This document shows, piece after piece, positions 18,359 through 26,889 of a stretch of DNA of 64,000 bases; position 1 is the stretch's first letter, and each line of letters starts with the position of its first letter. Made by a program: the position numbers and the translations under genes. The stretch is taken from assembly GCF_020023735.2 (NCBI RefSeq), contig NZ_CP076444.2, positions 1,007,501 through 1,071,500 on the forward strand. The letters run 5' to 3'. Under the pieces are notes generated by a model. It saw only the letters and a program-made list of their open reading frames with translations. It did no database searches and had not been told where the DNA came from. The stretch is from Mycoavidus sp. HKI (GTDB lineage: Bacteria; Pseudomonadota; Gammaproteobacteria; Burkholderiales; Burkholderiaceae).

Positions 18359-19132
18359 ATGAGTCGCACGACCACTCTGCTTGCCATTGATACATCCACC
18401 GAATTTTGTTCTGTGGCGCTTGCGGTAAGCTCGACCGCGAGGGCACAATCGCAACTTTTTATCCGGCATGAATTGACGGGAGCCGCCGCCAGTTCGCGTG
18501 TGTTGCCGGCTGTGCAAGAAGTATTCGCTGAGGCCCAGCTCAATCTGCGTGAGTGCACGGCGCTGGCTTTTGGAGTGGGGCCCGGCTCGTTTACCGGCTT
18601 GCGTACTGCAACCGGCGTGGTACAAGGATTAGCCTTTGCGCTGCAGGTGCCGGTGGTGCCGGTGAGCACTTTGCTGGCTTGTGCGCAAGCTGCGCGTGAG
18701 CGCGCGCCAGCGATCACAAGAGTGCTGGCAGCACTGGATGCGCGTATGAATGAAGTGTATTGGGCGCAGTTTGACTGGGATCAAAACACACATAGTTGGC
18801 AGATTGTGCAACCTGTGACACTTACCTCACCTGAAGCTGTCAAAATCCCAGATGCTCCATTCACCCTGGCGGGCAATGCTGCCGATATCTTTGGCGAGCG
18901 GCTTGCTGCTTTGCCACACGCAGCGAGTATTGATCGGTTAGCGCTGCCTCATGCAGCGGCGATTGCGACCCTGGGTTTATGCAGTTTGCGGGCGGGTCAT
19001 ACTGTGTCTGCTGAATGTGCGATGCCGCTTTATATTCGCAATAAAGTGGCCTTGACGACTGCCGAGCGCGCGGCTCAAGCGACTAGCAGTTCATCCATGC
19101 CTAGCCATGCGGCTACTATCCAGCGAGGATGA
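18359..19132 (+). CDS. tsaB: tRNA threonylcarbamoyladenosine biosynthesis protein TsaB
   Basis: 257 residues. It opens with the ASKHA phosphate-binding strand LLAIDTSTEFCSVAL. The TsaB motif FGVGPGSFTGLRTATGVVQG follows at about residues 78-97. TsaB lacks catalysis of its own but scaffolds TsaD/TsaE in making t6A37 on tRNAs that read ANN codons. The gene starts 12 bases after tRNA-Arg(TCT), with no clear Shine-Dalgarno, so it is probably cotranscribed with, and released by processing of, that tRNA. It is followed by rimI at 4 bases, a frequent pairing. The C-terminus is somewhat extended and Ser-rich. Confidence 0.95.
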   Translation: MSRTTTLLAIDTSTEFCSVALAVSSTARAQSQLFIRHELTGAAASSRVLPAVQEVFAEAQLNLRECTALAFGVGPGSFTGLRTATGVVQGLAFALQVPVVPVSTLLACAQAARERAPAITRVLAALDARMNEVYWAQFDWDQNTHSWQIVQPVTLTSPEAVKIPDAPFTLAGNAADIFGERLAALPHAASIDRLALPHAAAIATLGLCSLRAGHTVSAECAMPLYIRNKVALTTAERAAQATSSSSMPSHAATIQRG

Positions 19133-19136
19133 GCGG

Positions 19137-19631
19137 ATGAGTGCAGTCATGCCTACGGCATATCATTTTGCGGCAATGCGTCAGATTGATTTATCTGAAG
19201 TGATGGCCATTGAGCATGTTGCCTATGCTTTTCCATGGAGCCTGGTTCACTTTGAAGATGCGTTACATAATAATAATCTTGGCATTTGCATGCGTGATAT
19301 CGGTGGGACCCTACTAGGCTACTGTGTTTTAATGCCAGTTGTGGACGAAATGCATATATTAAATTTATGTGTCGCGCCACCTGCTCAGGGCAGCGGTATG
19401 GGCCACGCGCTGCTGAATGCAGCCATCCAATGCACGCGTACGGCAAAGTTGCCTCAGCTTTTACTTGAAGTAAGATCATCGAATCAGCGTGCCCTCCGGT
19501 TATATCAGCAATTTGGCTTTATGGTTATCGGCCACCGGAAAGGCTATTATTTAGCCCAACATGGCACGCGTGAAGATGCGACTGTCATGCGGTTGACATT
19601 ATCCATGGAGAGTGCGGATGTCTCGACCTGA
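19137..19631 (+). CDS. rimI: Ribosomal protein S18-alanine N-acetyltransferase RimI
   Basis: 164 residues, GNAT fold. The acetyl-CoA loop reads VAPPAQGSGMGHALL, preceded by the beta-strand MHILNLCV and followed by LLLEVRSSNQRALRLYQQFGF, a classic RimI C-terminal stretch. It acetylates the N-terminus of S18. The ATG at 19137 follows GAGGA at 19124-19128 and sits just after the tsaB stop. An upstream in-frame ATG at 19107 would overlap tsaB by 26 bases and lacks this site. It overlaps the udg start slightly, completing a tsaB-rimI-udg operon. Confidence 0.94.
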   Translation: MSAVMPTAYHFAAMRQIDLSEVMAIEHVAYAFPWSLVHFEDALHNNNLGICMRDIGGTLLGYCVLMPVVDEMHILNLCVAPPAQGSGMGHALLNAAIQCTRTAKLPQLLLEVRSSNQRALRLYQQFGFMVIGHRKGYYLAQHGTREDATVMRLTLSMESADVST

Positions 19632-20370
19632 TCCGATTTTAGAAGAACTGGGTTTGATGCCGGTGTGGGTGAGGCGTGCCTCGGATACAGCCAACGTTGC
19701 TGGGCCTGTGGCGGTTGATCCAAGCCCAATCACGAGCATCGAGGCGCAAACAAAAGAACTTGAAGCCACGCCTGGCTCGTTCCCAGTTTCCTCTGAAACG
19801 CCAATTAACCTGCTTGATTGGGACACCCTCAAAGCACGCGTTGCCAATTGTACGCGTTGCCGGTTATGCGAAAAGCGCACTCAAACGGTATTTGGCACTG
19901 GCGATGAAAAGGCGAGTTGGATGCTCGTAGGCGAAGCGCCTGGCGCAAATGAAGACCGCTTAGGAGAGCCTTTTGTGGGGCAGGCCGGTAAGCTACTTGA
20001 TAATATGCTGCGCGCAGTAGGGCGCACGCGTAATAACGGTGTCTATATTGCGAATGTCATCAAATGCCGCCCGCCTGGCAATCGTGATCCTCAATTTGAT
20101 GAAGTGGCTCAATGTGAGCCGTATCTAAAACGACAGCTAGCGATCATTCGACCGCAACTGATTATCGCGCTTGGCCGCTTTGCGGCGCAAAGTTTACTCA
20201 AAACCGATGCCAGTATTTCATCGTTACGGACGCGTGTGCATCAATATGAAGGCGTGCCTGTGATTGTCACGTATCACCCAGCTTATTTGTTGCGCAATTT
20301 ACCTGATAAAGCAAAAGCGTGGGCGGATCTATGCCGAGCGCAAGAAATTTATCAAGAAATAAGCCGTTAG
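19618..20370 (+). CDS. udg: Uracil-DNA glycosylase, family 4 (4Fe-4S)
   Basis: 250 residues. After a variable 75-residue N-terminal part comes a CTRCRLCEKR cysteine pair. Next is the family 4 active-site motif GEAPGANEDRLGEPFVGQAG, then VYIANVIKCRPPGNRDP, the CEPYLKRQ cysteine and the late HPAYLLR motif. The four Cys ligate an iron-sulphur cluster in this family. It removes uracil from DNA. Start ATG at 19618 behind GGAGAG; a GTG six bases earlier is the alternative. The first bases overlap the end of rimI, so translation is probably coupled. The N-terminal extension is typical of the betaproteobacterial form. Confidence 0.94.
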   Translation: MSRPDPILEELGLMPVWVRRASDTANVAGPVAVDPSPITSIEAQTKELEATPGSFPVSSETPINLLDWDTLKARVANCTRCRLCEKRTQTVFGTGDEKASWMLVGEAPGANEDRLGEPFVGQAGKLLDNMLRAVGRTRNNGVYIANVIKCRPPGNRDPQFDEVAQCEPYLKRQLAIIRPQLIIALGRFAAQSLLKTDASISSLRTRVHQYEGVPVIVTYHPAYLLRNLPDKAKAWADLCRAQEIYQEISR

Positions 20371-20420
20371 TTAATTTCAATTCTTGTTTTGGCGTATCGC
20401 GATAATGGTTGGGATACGAA

Positions 20421-20486
20421 CTACCGCCACCTTAATTGCAGACCTTCCTGTCTACCCAGACGTTCAATGCTGGTTAAGTATGGCAT
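20421..20486 (-). pseudogene. Tiny fragment resembling the C-terminal end of an Rpn-type nuclease
   Basis: A 21-codon minus-strand frame reads MPYLTSIERLGRQEGLQL.., then stops. The opening 'MPY.TSIER.G...G' is a pattern I associate with the C-terminal tail of Rpn/PD-(D/E)XK transposase-like proteins. It lies just downstream of an intact Rpn gene on the same strand, so it may be the last scrap of a second copy. Very short, so low confidence. Confidence 0.3.
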
Positions 20487-20514
20487 ATTGCGCTCCTACT
20501 CTAATACGTACAAT

Positions 20515-21438
20515 TCAATGAAATGTAAGTGCTTTGATTTTATCGTCAGAAAGTTTAGTGGCTTGCTTGATCAAATCTAGCGTGACACCTCTTGCTAGCA
20601 AATTTTTAGCAATTTCAAGCGCAGCTTTTTGCCAACCTTCGAGCAGTCCTTTTTGCTGTCCTTCAAGTAGCCCTTTTTGCCGGCCCTCTTCAATTAAATA
20701 TTGTGCAGCAGACATAATATCCTCCTGATAATGTGGTGCGATGTTAATCATAGATTGGACAAATTGCGTGTCTATTCCTCGGCCTTCCTTTGCTAGATAA
20801 TATAGTAATGCTTGTCTTTTTTCAATCGAAATTGGATAACGCTCAAATAGCTCAAATATTTTTGGTGCAAGCTCCATCAATTCCCGATCATGAATGTATT
20901 TTTGCGCCAATTCCATTACTGCACAACGTTTATGTGTCATCAACACTTCGTCTGGTATAGTCGATAACGCAATCAGTTGAATGGGTTCTGTTAACGCAAA
21001 TATTTTTTGTGCTATTGGCTTGTGTCTGAAACACTCTAAGAGACAGAGTGAGCCTTTATATGGATCTGCACCCCGATAAAAAATTAATGGCAATACCACC
21101 GGTAGCAATGTATCGCCTTGATTAAGGTGTTGTTTCATGATGGCACTTTGATAACGCCACAGCTTAAAAGGCGTTAACTTACCCACCGCACTTTCATGTT
21201 CTAGCAGGATATACGCTAAGCCTTGGTTTTTCATTACGTGGACTGAATAGACAATGTCGCTGTAATGTTGGCTTAAATTGGACTCAACGAATGCGCCTGG
21301 AGCAAGGGATAGAGTATTGAAATCAAATTCTTGTTGCCAAGAGTCAGGCAAATGGATTTGTAGAAATTCTTTGGCAATCTCGACATCCATAAGAAATAAT
21401 TTAAATAAGGCATCGTGCGGCATTGATAAGTTGTTCAT
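20515..21438 (-). CDS. Rpn family recombination-promoting nuclease/putative transposase
   Basis: 307 residues. The start MPHDALFKLFLMDVEIAKEF and the later pattern YSDIVYSVHVMKNQGLAYILLEHES, PFKLWRYQSAIMKQHL and LPVVLPLIFYRGADPY are the standard Rpn (PF04754-type) layout. The D...EHES residues form a PD-(D/E)XK nuclease centre. The C-terminus has an EEGRQKGLLEGQQKGLLEGW repeat, typical of the family, and this end often varies. Rpn proteins are DNA endonucleases that raise RecA-independent recombination and behave as mobile genes; some have phage-defence roles. It interrupts the expected udg-lplT order together with decayed DNA on both sides, which fits a late arrival. Start ATG at 21438. Confidence 0.88.
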   Translation of the reverse strand: MNNLSMPHDALFKLFLMDVEIAKEFLQIHLPDSWQQEFDFNTLSLAPGAFVESNLSQHYSDIVYSVHVMKNQGLAYILLEHESAVGKLTPFKLWRYQSAIMKQHLNQGDTLLPVVLPLIFYRGADPYKGSLCLLECFRHKPIAQKIFALTEPIQLIALSTIPDEVLMTHKRCAVMELAQKYIHDRELMELAPKIFELFERYPISIEKRQALLYYLAKEGRGIDTQFVQSMINIAPHYQEDIMSAAQYLIEEGRQKGLLEGQQKGLLEGWQKAALEIAKNLLARGVTLDLIKQATKLSDDKIKALTFH

Positions 21439-21540
21439 CTAGCATTTATCTTGTTTGTTGACTTACCGCCAACATGTTGAGAATGCTAAATATTCTGGCA
21501 CGATGCCCCAATAATAAATACTAGGCTGAATGGCTAATTT

Positions 21541-21780
21541 GTTTTCCCTGAAAGAGTTCTTTTTAATGAAGGATTATTCGATCTTCCACATTTAACAAAC
21601 ACCAGCGGCTATCTATGTGAATTTGACAAAACTCGCTACGATGATGTGCTTTTCGCTCAGCACGAGATTGAGTATGCGCCTTCCCTAAACCGTGCAGACA
21701 TTAAAAGAAAAGCGGAGTTTTTTGCCGGGCGTTATGCTGCGCATCAGGCCATTAAAAGGCTGGGGACAGTTGTCATGATG
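21541..21780 (+). pseudogene. Truncated 4'-phosphopantetheinyl transferase (EntD-like) gene
   Basis: An open plus-strand frame reads ...NEGLFDLPHLTNTSGYL, CEFDKTRYDDVLFAQHEIEY, then APSLNRADIKRKAEFFAGRY, AAHQAIKRLGT. The segment 'KR.AEF.AGR..A..A...LG' is the conserved N-terminal half of EntD-type phosphopantetheinyl transferases, which load carrier proteins of NRPS/PKS systems. The catalytic half (GSITHT and the WxxKEA region) is missing. After LGT the frame runs antisense into the 3' end of thiD. No proper start codon precedes the fragment. A deletion joined to thiD seems to have removed the rest, so it cannot be functional. Confidence 0.6.
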
Positions 21781-21781
21781 G

Positions 21782-22588
21782 CTACCACCACTGATAAAAA
21801 TGATGCACCGGACCGATGCCGCTTCCTACCGTCAATCTTGAGCTATTGATTAAGGCCTGGGTCAGGTAAGCCTTGGCATCACTGACCGCACTTTCTAAAT
21901 CTAGCCGTTGCGGTCTTAAGGCCGCAATCGCCGAGGACAACGTGCATCCTGTGCCATGGGTATGGGGACTTAGAACGCGTGCGCCACCCAGGCGGGCATT
22001 GCCATTTGCTTCAATCAACCAATCAGGGCTGAATTCACCATTCAGGTGGCCGCCCTTCATCAAAACCGCGCGCGCGCCTAGAGCCCGTAGTGCTTCGCCT
22101 TGGCGTACCATCTCTTCTTCACTGGTCGCGCAGTCTTGTTCGAGCAAAGCGGCTGCCTCAGGCAGATTTGGGGTAACCAACTCGGCCAGGGGCATGAGTT
22201 CTTCGCGTAAGGTGGCAATGGCCTCTGTATCGAGCAGTGCATGCTTGCTTTTTGAGAACATCACCGTATCCAGAATCACATGCGCTGGTTGGTAGCGGCG
22301 CAACGCAGCCGCTACCGCCCGCACAATACCTGCATTCGCAAGCATACCGATTTTGATGGCATCAATCTTGATATCGCTTAAGACAGCGTCGATCTGTGCG
22401 CTGACAAATTCTGCTGTCGGCGTATAAACGCTTTGTACGCCATGAGTATTTTGTGCGGTGAGGGCAGTAATCACCGTTGCTCCATACACGCCCAGCGCTG
22501 AAAAAGTTTTCAAATCAGCCTGCACGCCAGCGCCACCTCCAGAGTCGGAGCCTGCGATTGTGAGTACATTGTGAATAGAAGTAGACAT
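21782..22588 (-). CDS. thiD: Hydroxymethylpyrimidine/phosphomethylpyrimidine kinase ThiD
   Basis: 268 residues. Signatures: [20 protein letters not shown] near the start, GMLANAG around residue 90, [10 protein letters not shown], and the ribokinase-type [15 protein letters not shown] anion-hole motif near 210. It phosphorylates HMP then HMP-P in thiamine synthesis or salvage. I start at MSTSIHNVL, where AAGGAAGC lies 7 bases upstream; an earlier in-frame ATG (22606) has no such site. Its 3' end abuts the phosphopantetheinyl transferase fragment, so a deletion ended here, but the ThiD C-terminus (VHHFYQWW) looks complete. Confidence 0.95.
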   Translation of the reverse strand: MSTSIHNVLTIAGSDSGGGAGVQADLKTFSALGVYGATVITALTAQNTHGVQSVYTPTAEFVSAQIDAVLSDIKIDAIKIGMLANAGIVRAVAAALRRYQPAHVILDTVMFSKSKHALLDTEAIATLREELMPLAELVTPNLPEAAALLEQDCATSEEEMVRQGEALRALGARAVLMKGGHLNGEFSPDWLIEANGNARLGGARVLSPHTHGTGCTLSSAIAALRPQRLDLESAVSDAKAYLTQALINSSRLTVGSGIGPVHHFYQWW

Positions 22589-22622
22589 AGAGAGCTTCCT
22601 TGGCATTTCCCTAAGCTAGAGG

Positions 22623-23927
22623 TTAATGTTTATGCTCGCCAATCAACGCCACTGAATCAAATTGGCGTTGATTGGCTTGATGTAAGCGCATCAAAGCCCA
22701 CATCATGAGGCAAACCGAGATACCGAACAAGACGATTACTAATTTAACTGAAATATCAAACCAAATCAGAGCCGAATATAGGCACAGCATCACCAGGACT
22801 GACAAATTCTCGTTGAAATTTTGCACTGCAATTGAGTGGCCAGCGGAAAGTAAAACATGTCCTCGATGCTGCAGCAAGGCATTCATCGGCACTAAGAAAA
22901 AGCCTGAAAGTAGACCGACTATCAGTAAGAGCAGATTAGCCAGCACCAAATACATAGGTATTTGTAGATAACCCAGATTTAAGATCCAGGTTGGCGCAAG
23001 ATCATGCGTGATAAATGCCATCACGATTAGCGCCAGGCCCATTAAAATGCCGATTGGCAGGACACTGAGCGAGCGCTGCAGTGGAATTTTGGTGGCGGCA
23101 ATGATGGCGCCTATCGCTACCCCTAACGAGACTACGATCTGTAGCGCCGCTCCTTGGGACAAGCTCATGCCAAGCGATATCTCCGCCCATTTCAGTACAA
23201 TAAATTGCAAGCTCGCGCCTACGCCCCAAAATAAAGTCGTGACGGCAAGCGAAATCTGGCCAAGCTTGTCACGCCATAGGGTGACAAAGCAATGAGAAAA
23301 ATCGGCCAATAAGCGCAACGGATTAGATTGCTGTTTTGGATAGCGGGCGCCGGTATCTGGAATGCCAAGATTAAACGCTGAGGCCAGAATATAAACCCCG
23401 GTAATCACCAGCATGGCAGCTTGTGTGCGGGTCTCGATTAACGGTAGATTGAGTTCAAGTAGATGACGCGCAATCGGAGGGCTAATCAAGAGGCCGCCAA
23501 GCGCTGTGCCAAGAATGATTGAGCTAACCGTCGTACCTTCAATCCAACCATTTGCAGCAACTAATTTTTCAGGCGGTAGCAGTTCAGTGAGAATGCCATA
23601 TTTGGCAGGTGAATAGGCGGCTGCGCCAAAACCTACAATGCCATAAGCTAGTAGTGGGTGGGCGCCAAACAACATAGTTAGGCAGCCGGCTACTTTAATG
23701 GCATTGGTGATCAACATCACCCGGCCTTTGAGCATAGAATCGGCAAAAGCGCCGACAAAAGCCGCCAGTAGCACATAAGAGAGCACAAAAAAAAGCTTCA
23801 GCAGCGGAGTCATCCACTGCGGTGCAAGTAGATCGCTCAGTAAAGCGATGGCAGCGATGAGTAAAGCATTGTCGGCCAGCGAAGAAAAGAACTGTGCGGC
23901 CATAATAATGTAAAAACCTTTTTTCAT
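22623..23927 (-). CDS. lplT: Lysophospholipid transporter LplT (MFS)
   Basis: 434 residues from MKKGFYIIMAAQFFSSLADN, the usual LplT opening. About 12 hydrophobic helices are visible; features such as AYSPAKYGILTELLPPEKLVAANGWIEGTT (split here: AYSPAKYGIL, then TELLPPEKLVAANGW) are LplT hallmarks. LplT flips lysophospholipids inwards for re-acylation by Aas. An upstream in-frame start at 23969 would add 14 residues, which I judge unlikely. Gene order LplT beside a divergent alr-radA is familiar from Burkholderia. The Aas partner is not in the window. Confidence 0.92.
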   Translation of the reverse strand: MKKGFYIIMAAQFFSSLADNALLIAAIALLSDLLAPQWMTPLLKLFFVLSYVLLAAFVGAFADSMLKGRVMLITNAIKVAGCLTMLFGAHPLLAYGIVGFGAAAYSPAKYGILTELLPPEKLVAANGWIEGTTVSSIILGTALGGLLISPPIARHLLELNLPLIETRTQAAMLVITGVYILASAFNLGIPDTGARYPKQQSNPLRLLADFSHCFVTLWRDKLGQISLAVTTLFWGVGASLQFIVLKWAEISLGMSLSQGAALQIVVSLGVAIGAIIAATKIPLQRSLSVLPIGILMGLALIVMAFITHDLAPTWILNLGYLQIPMYLVLANLLLLIVGLLSGFFLVPMNALLQHRGHVLLSAGHSIAVQNFNENLSVLVMLCLYSALIWFDISVKLVIVLFGISVCLMMWALMRLHQANQRQFDSVALIGEHKH

Positions 23928-23974
23928 TGAAATCAAATAGCCTAGGCTACTGCGAAAAGAGTTATGCAAAAGAG

Positions 23975-24027
23975 GGTTGTTTTCGTGACGTTATAACACG
24001 AAAATACGGTTTTCTAAGTGAACAACC
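23975..24027. promoter_or_regulatory. Nested inverted repeats between divergent lplT and alr
   Basis: Inner arms TTTTCGTG (23980-23987) and CACGAAAA (23997-24004) are perfect and flank ACGTTATAA. Outer arms GGTTGTT (23975-23981) and AACAACC (24021-24027) are also perfect. They lie about 35-90 bases before the alr start and about 50-100 before that of lplT. The symmetry suggests a regulator-binding site or a cruciform controlling both promoters. No regulator is known for it. Confidence 0.4.
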
Positions 24028-24063
24028 TTAAGACAACACGATTTGTCCCTACCATCATAATCC

Positions 24064-25134
24064 ATGCCCCGTCCAATTTCTGCCGCTATTAATCTGATCG
24101 CACTGGCTCATAATCTCGAGATTATCCGCCACCTTGCGCCGCACTCCAAAATCTGGTCTATCGTTAAAGCGAATGCTTACGGGCATGGACTTGCCCATGC
24201 TTTGCGAGGACTTTGTAAGACCGATGGTTTTGGCGTGATTGATGTTGAGTCCGGGATTAAATTGCGGGAGCTTGGCTGGGCGGGGCCGATTTTGTTGCTT
24301 GAAGGATTTTTTCATCCTAGCGACCTTGAAATGGTCGATCGTTACAGTTTGAGTACCGCAATTCATTGCGATGCACAGTTGCAAATGCTTGTCGCAGCAC
24401 GCTTAAGCAAGCCAATCAATATTCACTTAAAAATGAATACCGGCATGAACCGGCTTGGCTATCGGCCAGAGTTATATCAAGCTGCTTGGCAACGTGCTCG
24501 TGACTGCACGAATATCGGTCAAATTACGCTCATGACGCATTTTTCTGATGCCGATAACGGCCGCGGCATTGAACACCAAATGGATGAATTTGAACGCGGC
24601 GCCAAAGAGTTGGCTGGCTCGCGTTGCCTAGCCAATTCGGCTGCTGTGCTGTGGCATGCGCGCGCCCATGCCGACTGGGTGCGCCCAGGAATATTACTCT
24701 ATGGCGCATCCCCCTCTAGCGCGGTGGCAGCGCTTACCGGCCACGGCTTTTTGCCCGCAATGACGCTGACCAGTGAGATTGTTGCCGTGCAAAACCTAAC
24801 GCCAGGAGACACCGTAGGCTATGGTTCTACTTATATAGCAGAAAAACCCATGCGCATTGGCGTAATAGCGTGTGGTTATGCAGATGGTTACCCACGCGCC
24901 GCTCCTCCTGGCACACCAGTCATCGTAGATGGCGTGCGGACTCAGCTTGTTGGCCGCGTGTCGATGGATATGATGACGGTTGATTTAACCTCACTACCCA
25001 ACGCCGGCATTGGCTCTAACGTACAATTATGGGGTGCGCAGCTAGCGGTTGACGAGGTTGCACAGGCTTGTGGCACGATAGGGTACGAGTTGTTATGCGC
25101 GCTTGCGCCGCGCGTCTCTGTACAGGTGAGCTAA
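24064..25134 (+). CDS. alr: Alanine racemase
   Basis: 356 residues. The PLP lysine is K35 in [24 protein letters not shown], the ANSAAVLWH region and the second-subunit catalytic Tyr in [12 protein letters not shown] (about 255-265) are present, followed by [16 protein letters not shown] and [12 protein letters not shown]. It interconverts L- and D-alanine for peptidoglycan, so the cell can make D-Ala itself. It is followed at one base by radA, suggesting co-translation. Start ATG at 24064, with the nested inverted repeats upstream. Confidence 0.96.
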   Translation: MPRPISAAINLIALAHNLEIIRHLAPHSKIWSIVKANAYGHGLAHALRGLCKTDGFGVIDVESGIKLRELGWAGPILLLEGFFHPSDLEMVDRYSLSTAIHCDAQLQMLVAARLSKPINIHLKMNTGMNRLGYRPELYQAAWQRARDCTNIGQITLMTHFSDADNGRGIEHQMDEFERGAKELAGSRCLANSAAVLWHARAHADWVRPGILLYGASPSSAVAALTGHGFLPAMTLTSEIVAVQNLTPGDTVGYGSTYIAEKPMRIGVIACGYADGYPRAAPPGTPVIVDGVRTQLVGRVSMDMMTVDLTSLPNAGIGSNVQLWGAQLAVDEVAQACGTIGYELLCALAPRVSVQVS

Positions 25135-25135
25135 G

Positions 25136-26518
25136 ATGGCGAAAAAAACACTTTATGCCTGTGGTGTTTGTGGCGCGCAGTCGCCCAAATGGCAAGGGCA
25201 GTGTCTTGCCTGCAATGCATGGAATTCACTGATTGAGACCGTGGCTGAAGCACCCGCCACCCACCGCTATCAAGCGCTAGCCAAGACCGCTCCGGTGCAA
25301 AAACTGGCGACCATCGAGGCCGCCGATGTGCCACGCTTTTCAAGCGGCATTCAAGAGTTTGACCGGGTGCTTGGTGGTGGTTTAGTGGCAGGTGGGGTGG
25401 TCCTAATTGGCGGAGACCCGGGCATTGGTAAATCAACCCTGTTATTGCAGTCGCTTGCCGTCTTGGCCCGTGAGCGCCGCGCGCTTTATGTGAGCGGCGA
25501 AGAGTCGTCTGCACAAATCGCCTTGCGGGCGCAGCGCTTGGGTCTAATGGAAAGCACGGCGCCCGCAAGCGAACTGCATTTGCTGGCCGAGATTCAGCTC
25601 GAGAAAATACAAGCAGCAATTACTGCTGAACGGCCGGCAGTGGCGGTTATTGATTCGATCCAAACCGTCTATTCAGAGGCGCTGAGCTCAGCGCCTGGCT
25701 CAGTTGCCCAAGTCCGCGAATGTGCCGCGCAACTCACGCGCTTAGCCAAGCAAATGGGCGTGACTATCATTATGGTCGGCCATGTGACCAAAGAAGGCAG
25801 TCTGGCCGGGCCGCGGGTGCTGGAACATATTGTTGACACAGTGCTGTATTTTGAGGGGGATACTCATTCCGCCTACCGGCTGGTGCGGGCCTTTAAAAAT
25901 CGCTTTGGCGCAGTCAATGAGCTCGGGGTGTTTGCGATGACCGAGCGCGGTTTGCGCGGGGTGGCGAACCCCTCTGCGCTTTTTCTATCACAACATGAAC
26001 ACAGAGTGCCCGGCTCTTGTGTATTAGTGACCCAAGAAGGCTCGCGGCCATTATTGGTTGAGATTCAGGCCTTAGTCGACACCGCTCATATACCCAATCC
26101 CCGTCGACTCGCAGTGGGGCTTGAGCAAAATCGGTTGGCGATGTTATTGGCGGTATTAAACCGGCATGCAGGCATTGCGTGTTTTGATCAAGACGTGTTT
26201 TTAAATGCCGTAGGGGGCGTCAAAATCTCTGAGCCAGCCGCGGATCTTGCAGTGTTGCTGGCAATTCAATCCTCCCTGCGCAACAAACCGTTGCCTAACG
26301 GCTTAGTGGTATTTGGCGAAATTGGGCTGGCTGGCGAAATCCGCCCCTGCCCACGCGGACAAGAGCGCTTGAAGGAAGCGGCCAAGCTTGGTTTTTCAAT
26401 GGCTTTGATTCCAGCCGCAAACGCCCCTAAGCAGCCGATTGAAGGGCTTGAAATAATCGCTGTTGAGCGGATTGAAAAAGCGATTGAACAGATACGGGCA
26501 CGCAATAATAATTCATGA
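25136..26518 (+). CDS. radA: DNA repair protein RadA
   Basis: 460 residues, complete. An N-terminal four-cysteine zinc finger (CGVCGAQSPKWQGQCLAC) is followed by the RecA-like domain with Walker A GGDPGIGKSTLL near residue 98 and the RadA-specific KNRFG motif (KNRFGAVNELGVF). The C-terminal Lon-like domain contains the NAVGGVKISEPAADLA segment. RadA drives branch migration of recombination intermediates. The ATG is one base after the alr stop. Downstream, 110 bases without a gene lead to two small membrane genes on the other strand. Confidence 0.97.
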   Translation: MAKKTLYACGVCGAQSPKWQGQCLACNAWNSLIETVAEAPATHRYQALAKTAPVQKLATIEAADVPRFSSGIQEFDRVLGGGLVAGGVVLIGGDPGIGKSTLLLQSLAVLARERRALYVSGEESSAQIALRAQRLGLMESTAPASELHLLAEIQLEKIQAAITAERPAVAVIDSIQTVYSEALSSAPGSVAQVRECAAQLTRLAKQMGVTIIMVGHVTKEGSLAGPRVLEHIVDTVLYFEGDTHSAYRLVRAFKNRFGAVNELGVFAMTERGLRGVANPSALFLSQHEHRVPGSCVLVTQEGSRPLLVEIQALVDTAHIPNPRRLAVGLEQNRLAMLLAVLNRHAGIACFDQDVFLNAVGGVKISEPAADLAVLLAIQSSLRNKPLPNGLVVFGEIGLAGEIRPCPRGQERLKEAAKLGFSMALIPAANAPKQPIEGLEIIAVERIEKAIEQIRARNNNS

Positions 26519-26628
26519 TGGCCAACCTACCTGTGCGCCCGTGCATTCAGTTGATATGCGTGCCAGTTTGCAGCACCATATGCAAAAATGCTTTGCACAG
26601 CTCGGCTTAGCCATTTTTTTAATGAAAG

Positions 26629-26889
26629 CTATTTCCGTCGCACCCAGCGGATAAAAAACCATATCCCTACTAGCGCATTGCAGAGCACGAGCATCCATTC
26701 TGTCGGCTTGATGCTAACAGCATTTGCACTGTAGAGCGCAGGTTCTACCACAATCGATGAAAAAGAGGCGAGGGCGATTCCCGATAAACCAAAAGTACCG
26801 ATAATTTTGGTCGGAATACGCGGATTAAGCACCGCCCAAGTTGTAATCAAAAAAATCACGCCATAGCCAATCGCAATTAAAATATTCAT
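26629..26889 (-). CDS. Small membrane protein (2-3 TM), possibly phage-derived
   Basis: 86 residues: a first helix (ILIAIGYGVIFLITTWAVL), a second around TFGLSGIALASFSSIVV, a third in WMLVLCNALVGIWFFIRW, ending in RRK. I do not recognise the family. It overlaps the upstream gene by ATGA (26886-26889), so the two are translated as a pair. Paired small membrane proteins with a charged C-terminus are common in phage lysis cassettes (holin and partner), hence the suggestion. No endolysin gene lies nearby, and it could equally be a bacterial membrane protein. Confidence 0.5.
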   Translation of the reverse strand: MNILIAIGYGVIFLITTWAVLNPRIPTKIIGTFGLSGIALASFSSIVVEPALYSANAVSIKPTEWMLVLCNALVGIWFFIRWVRRK

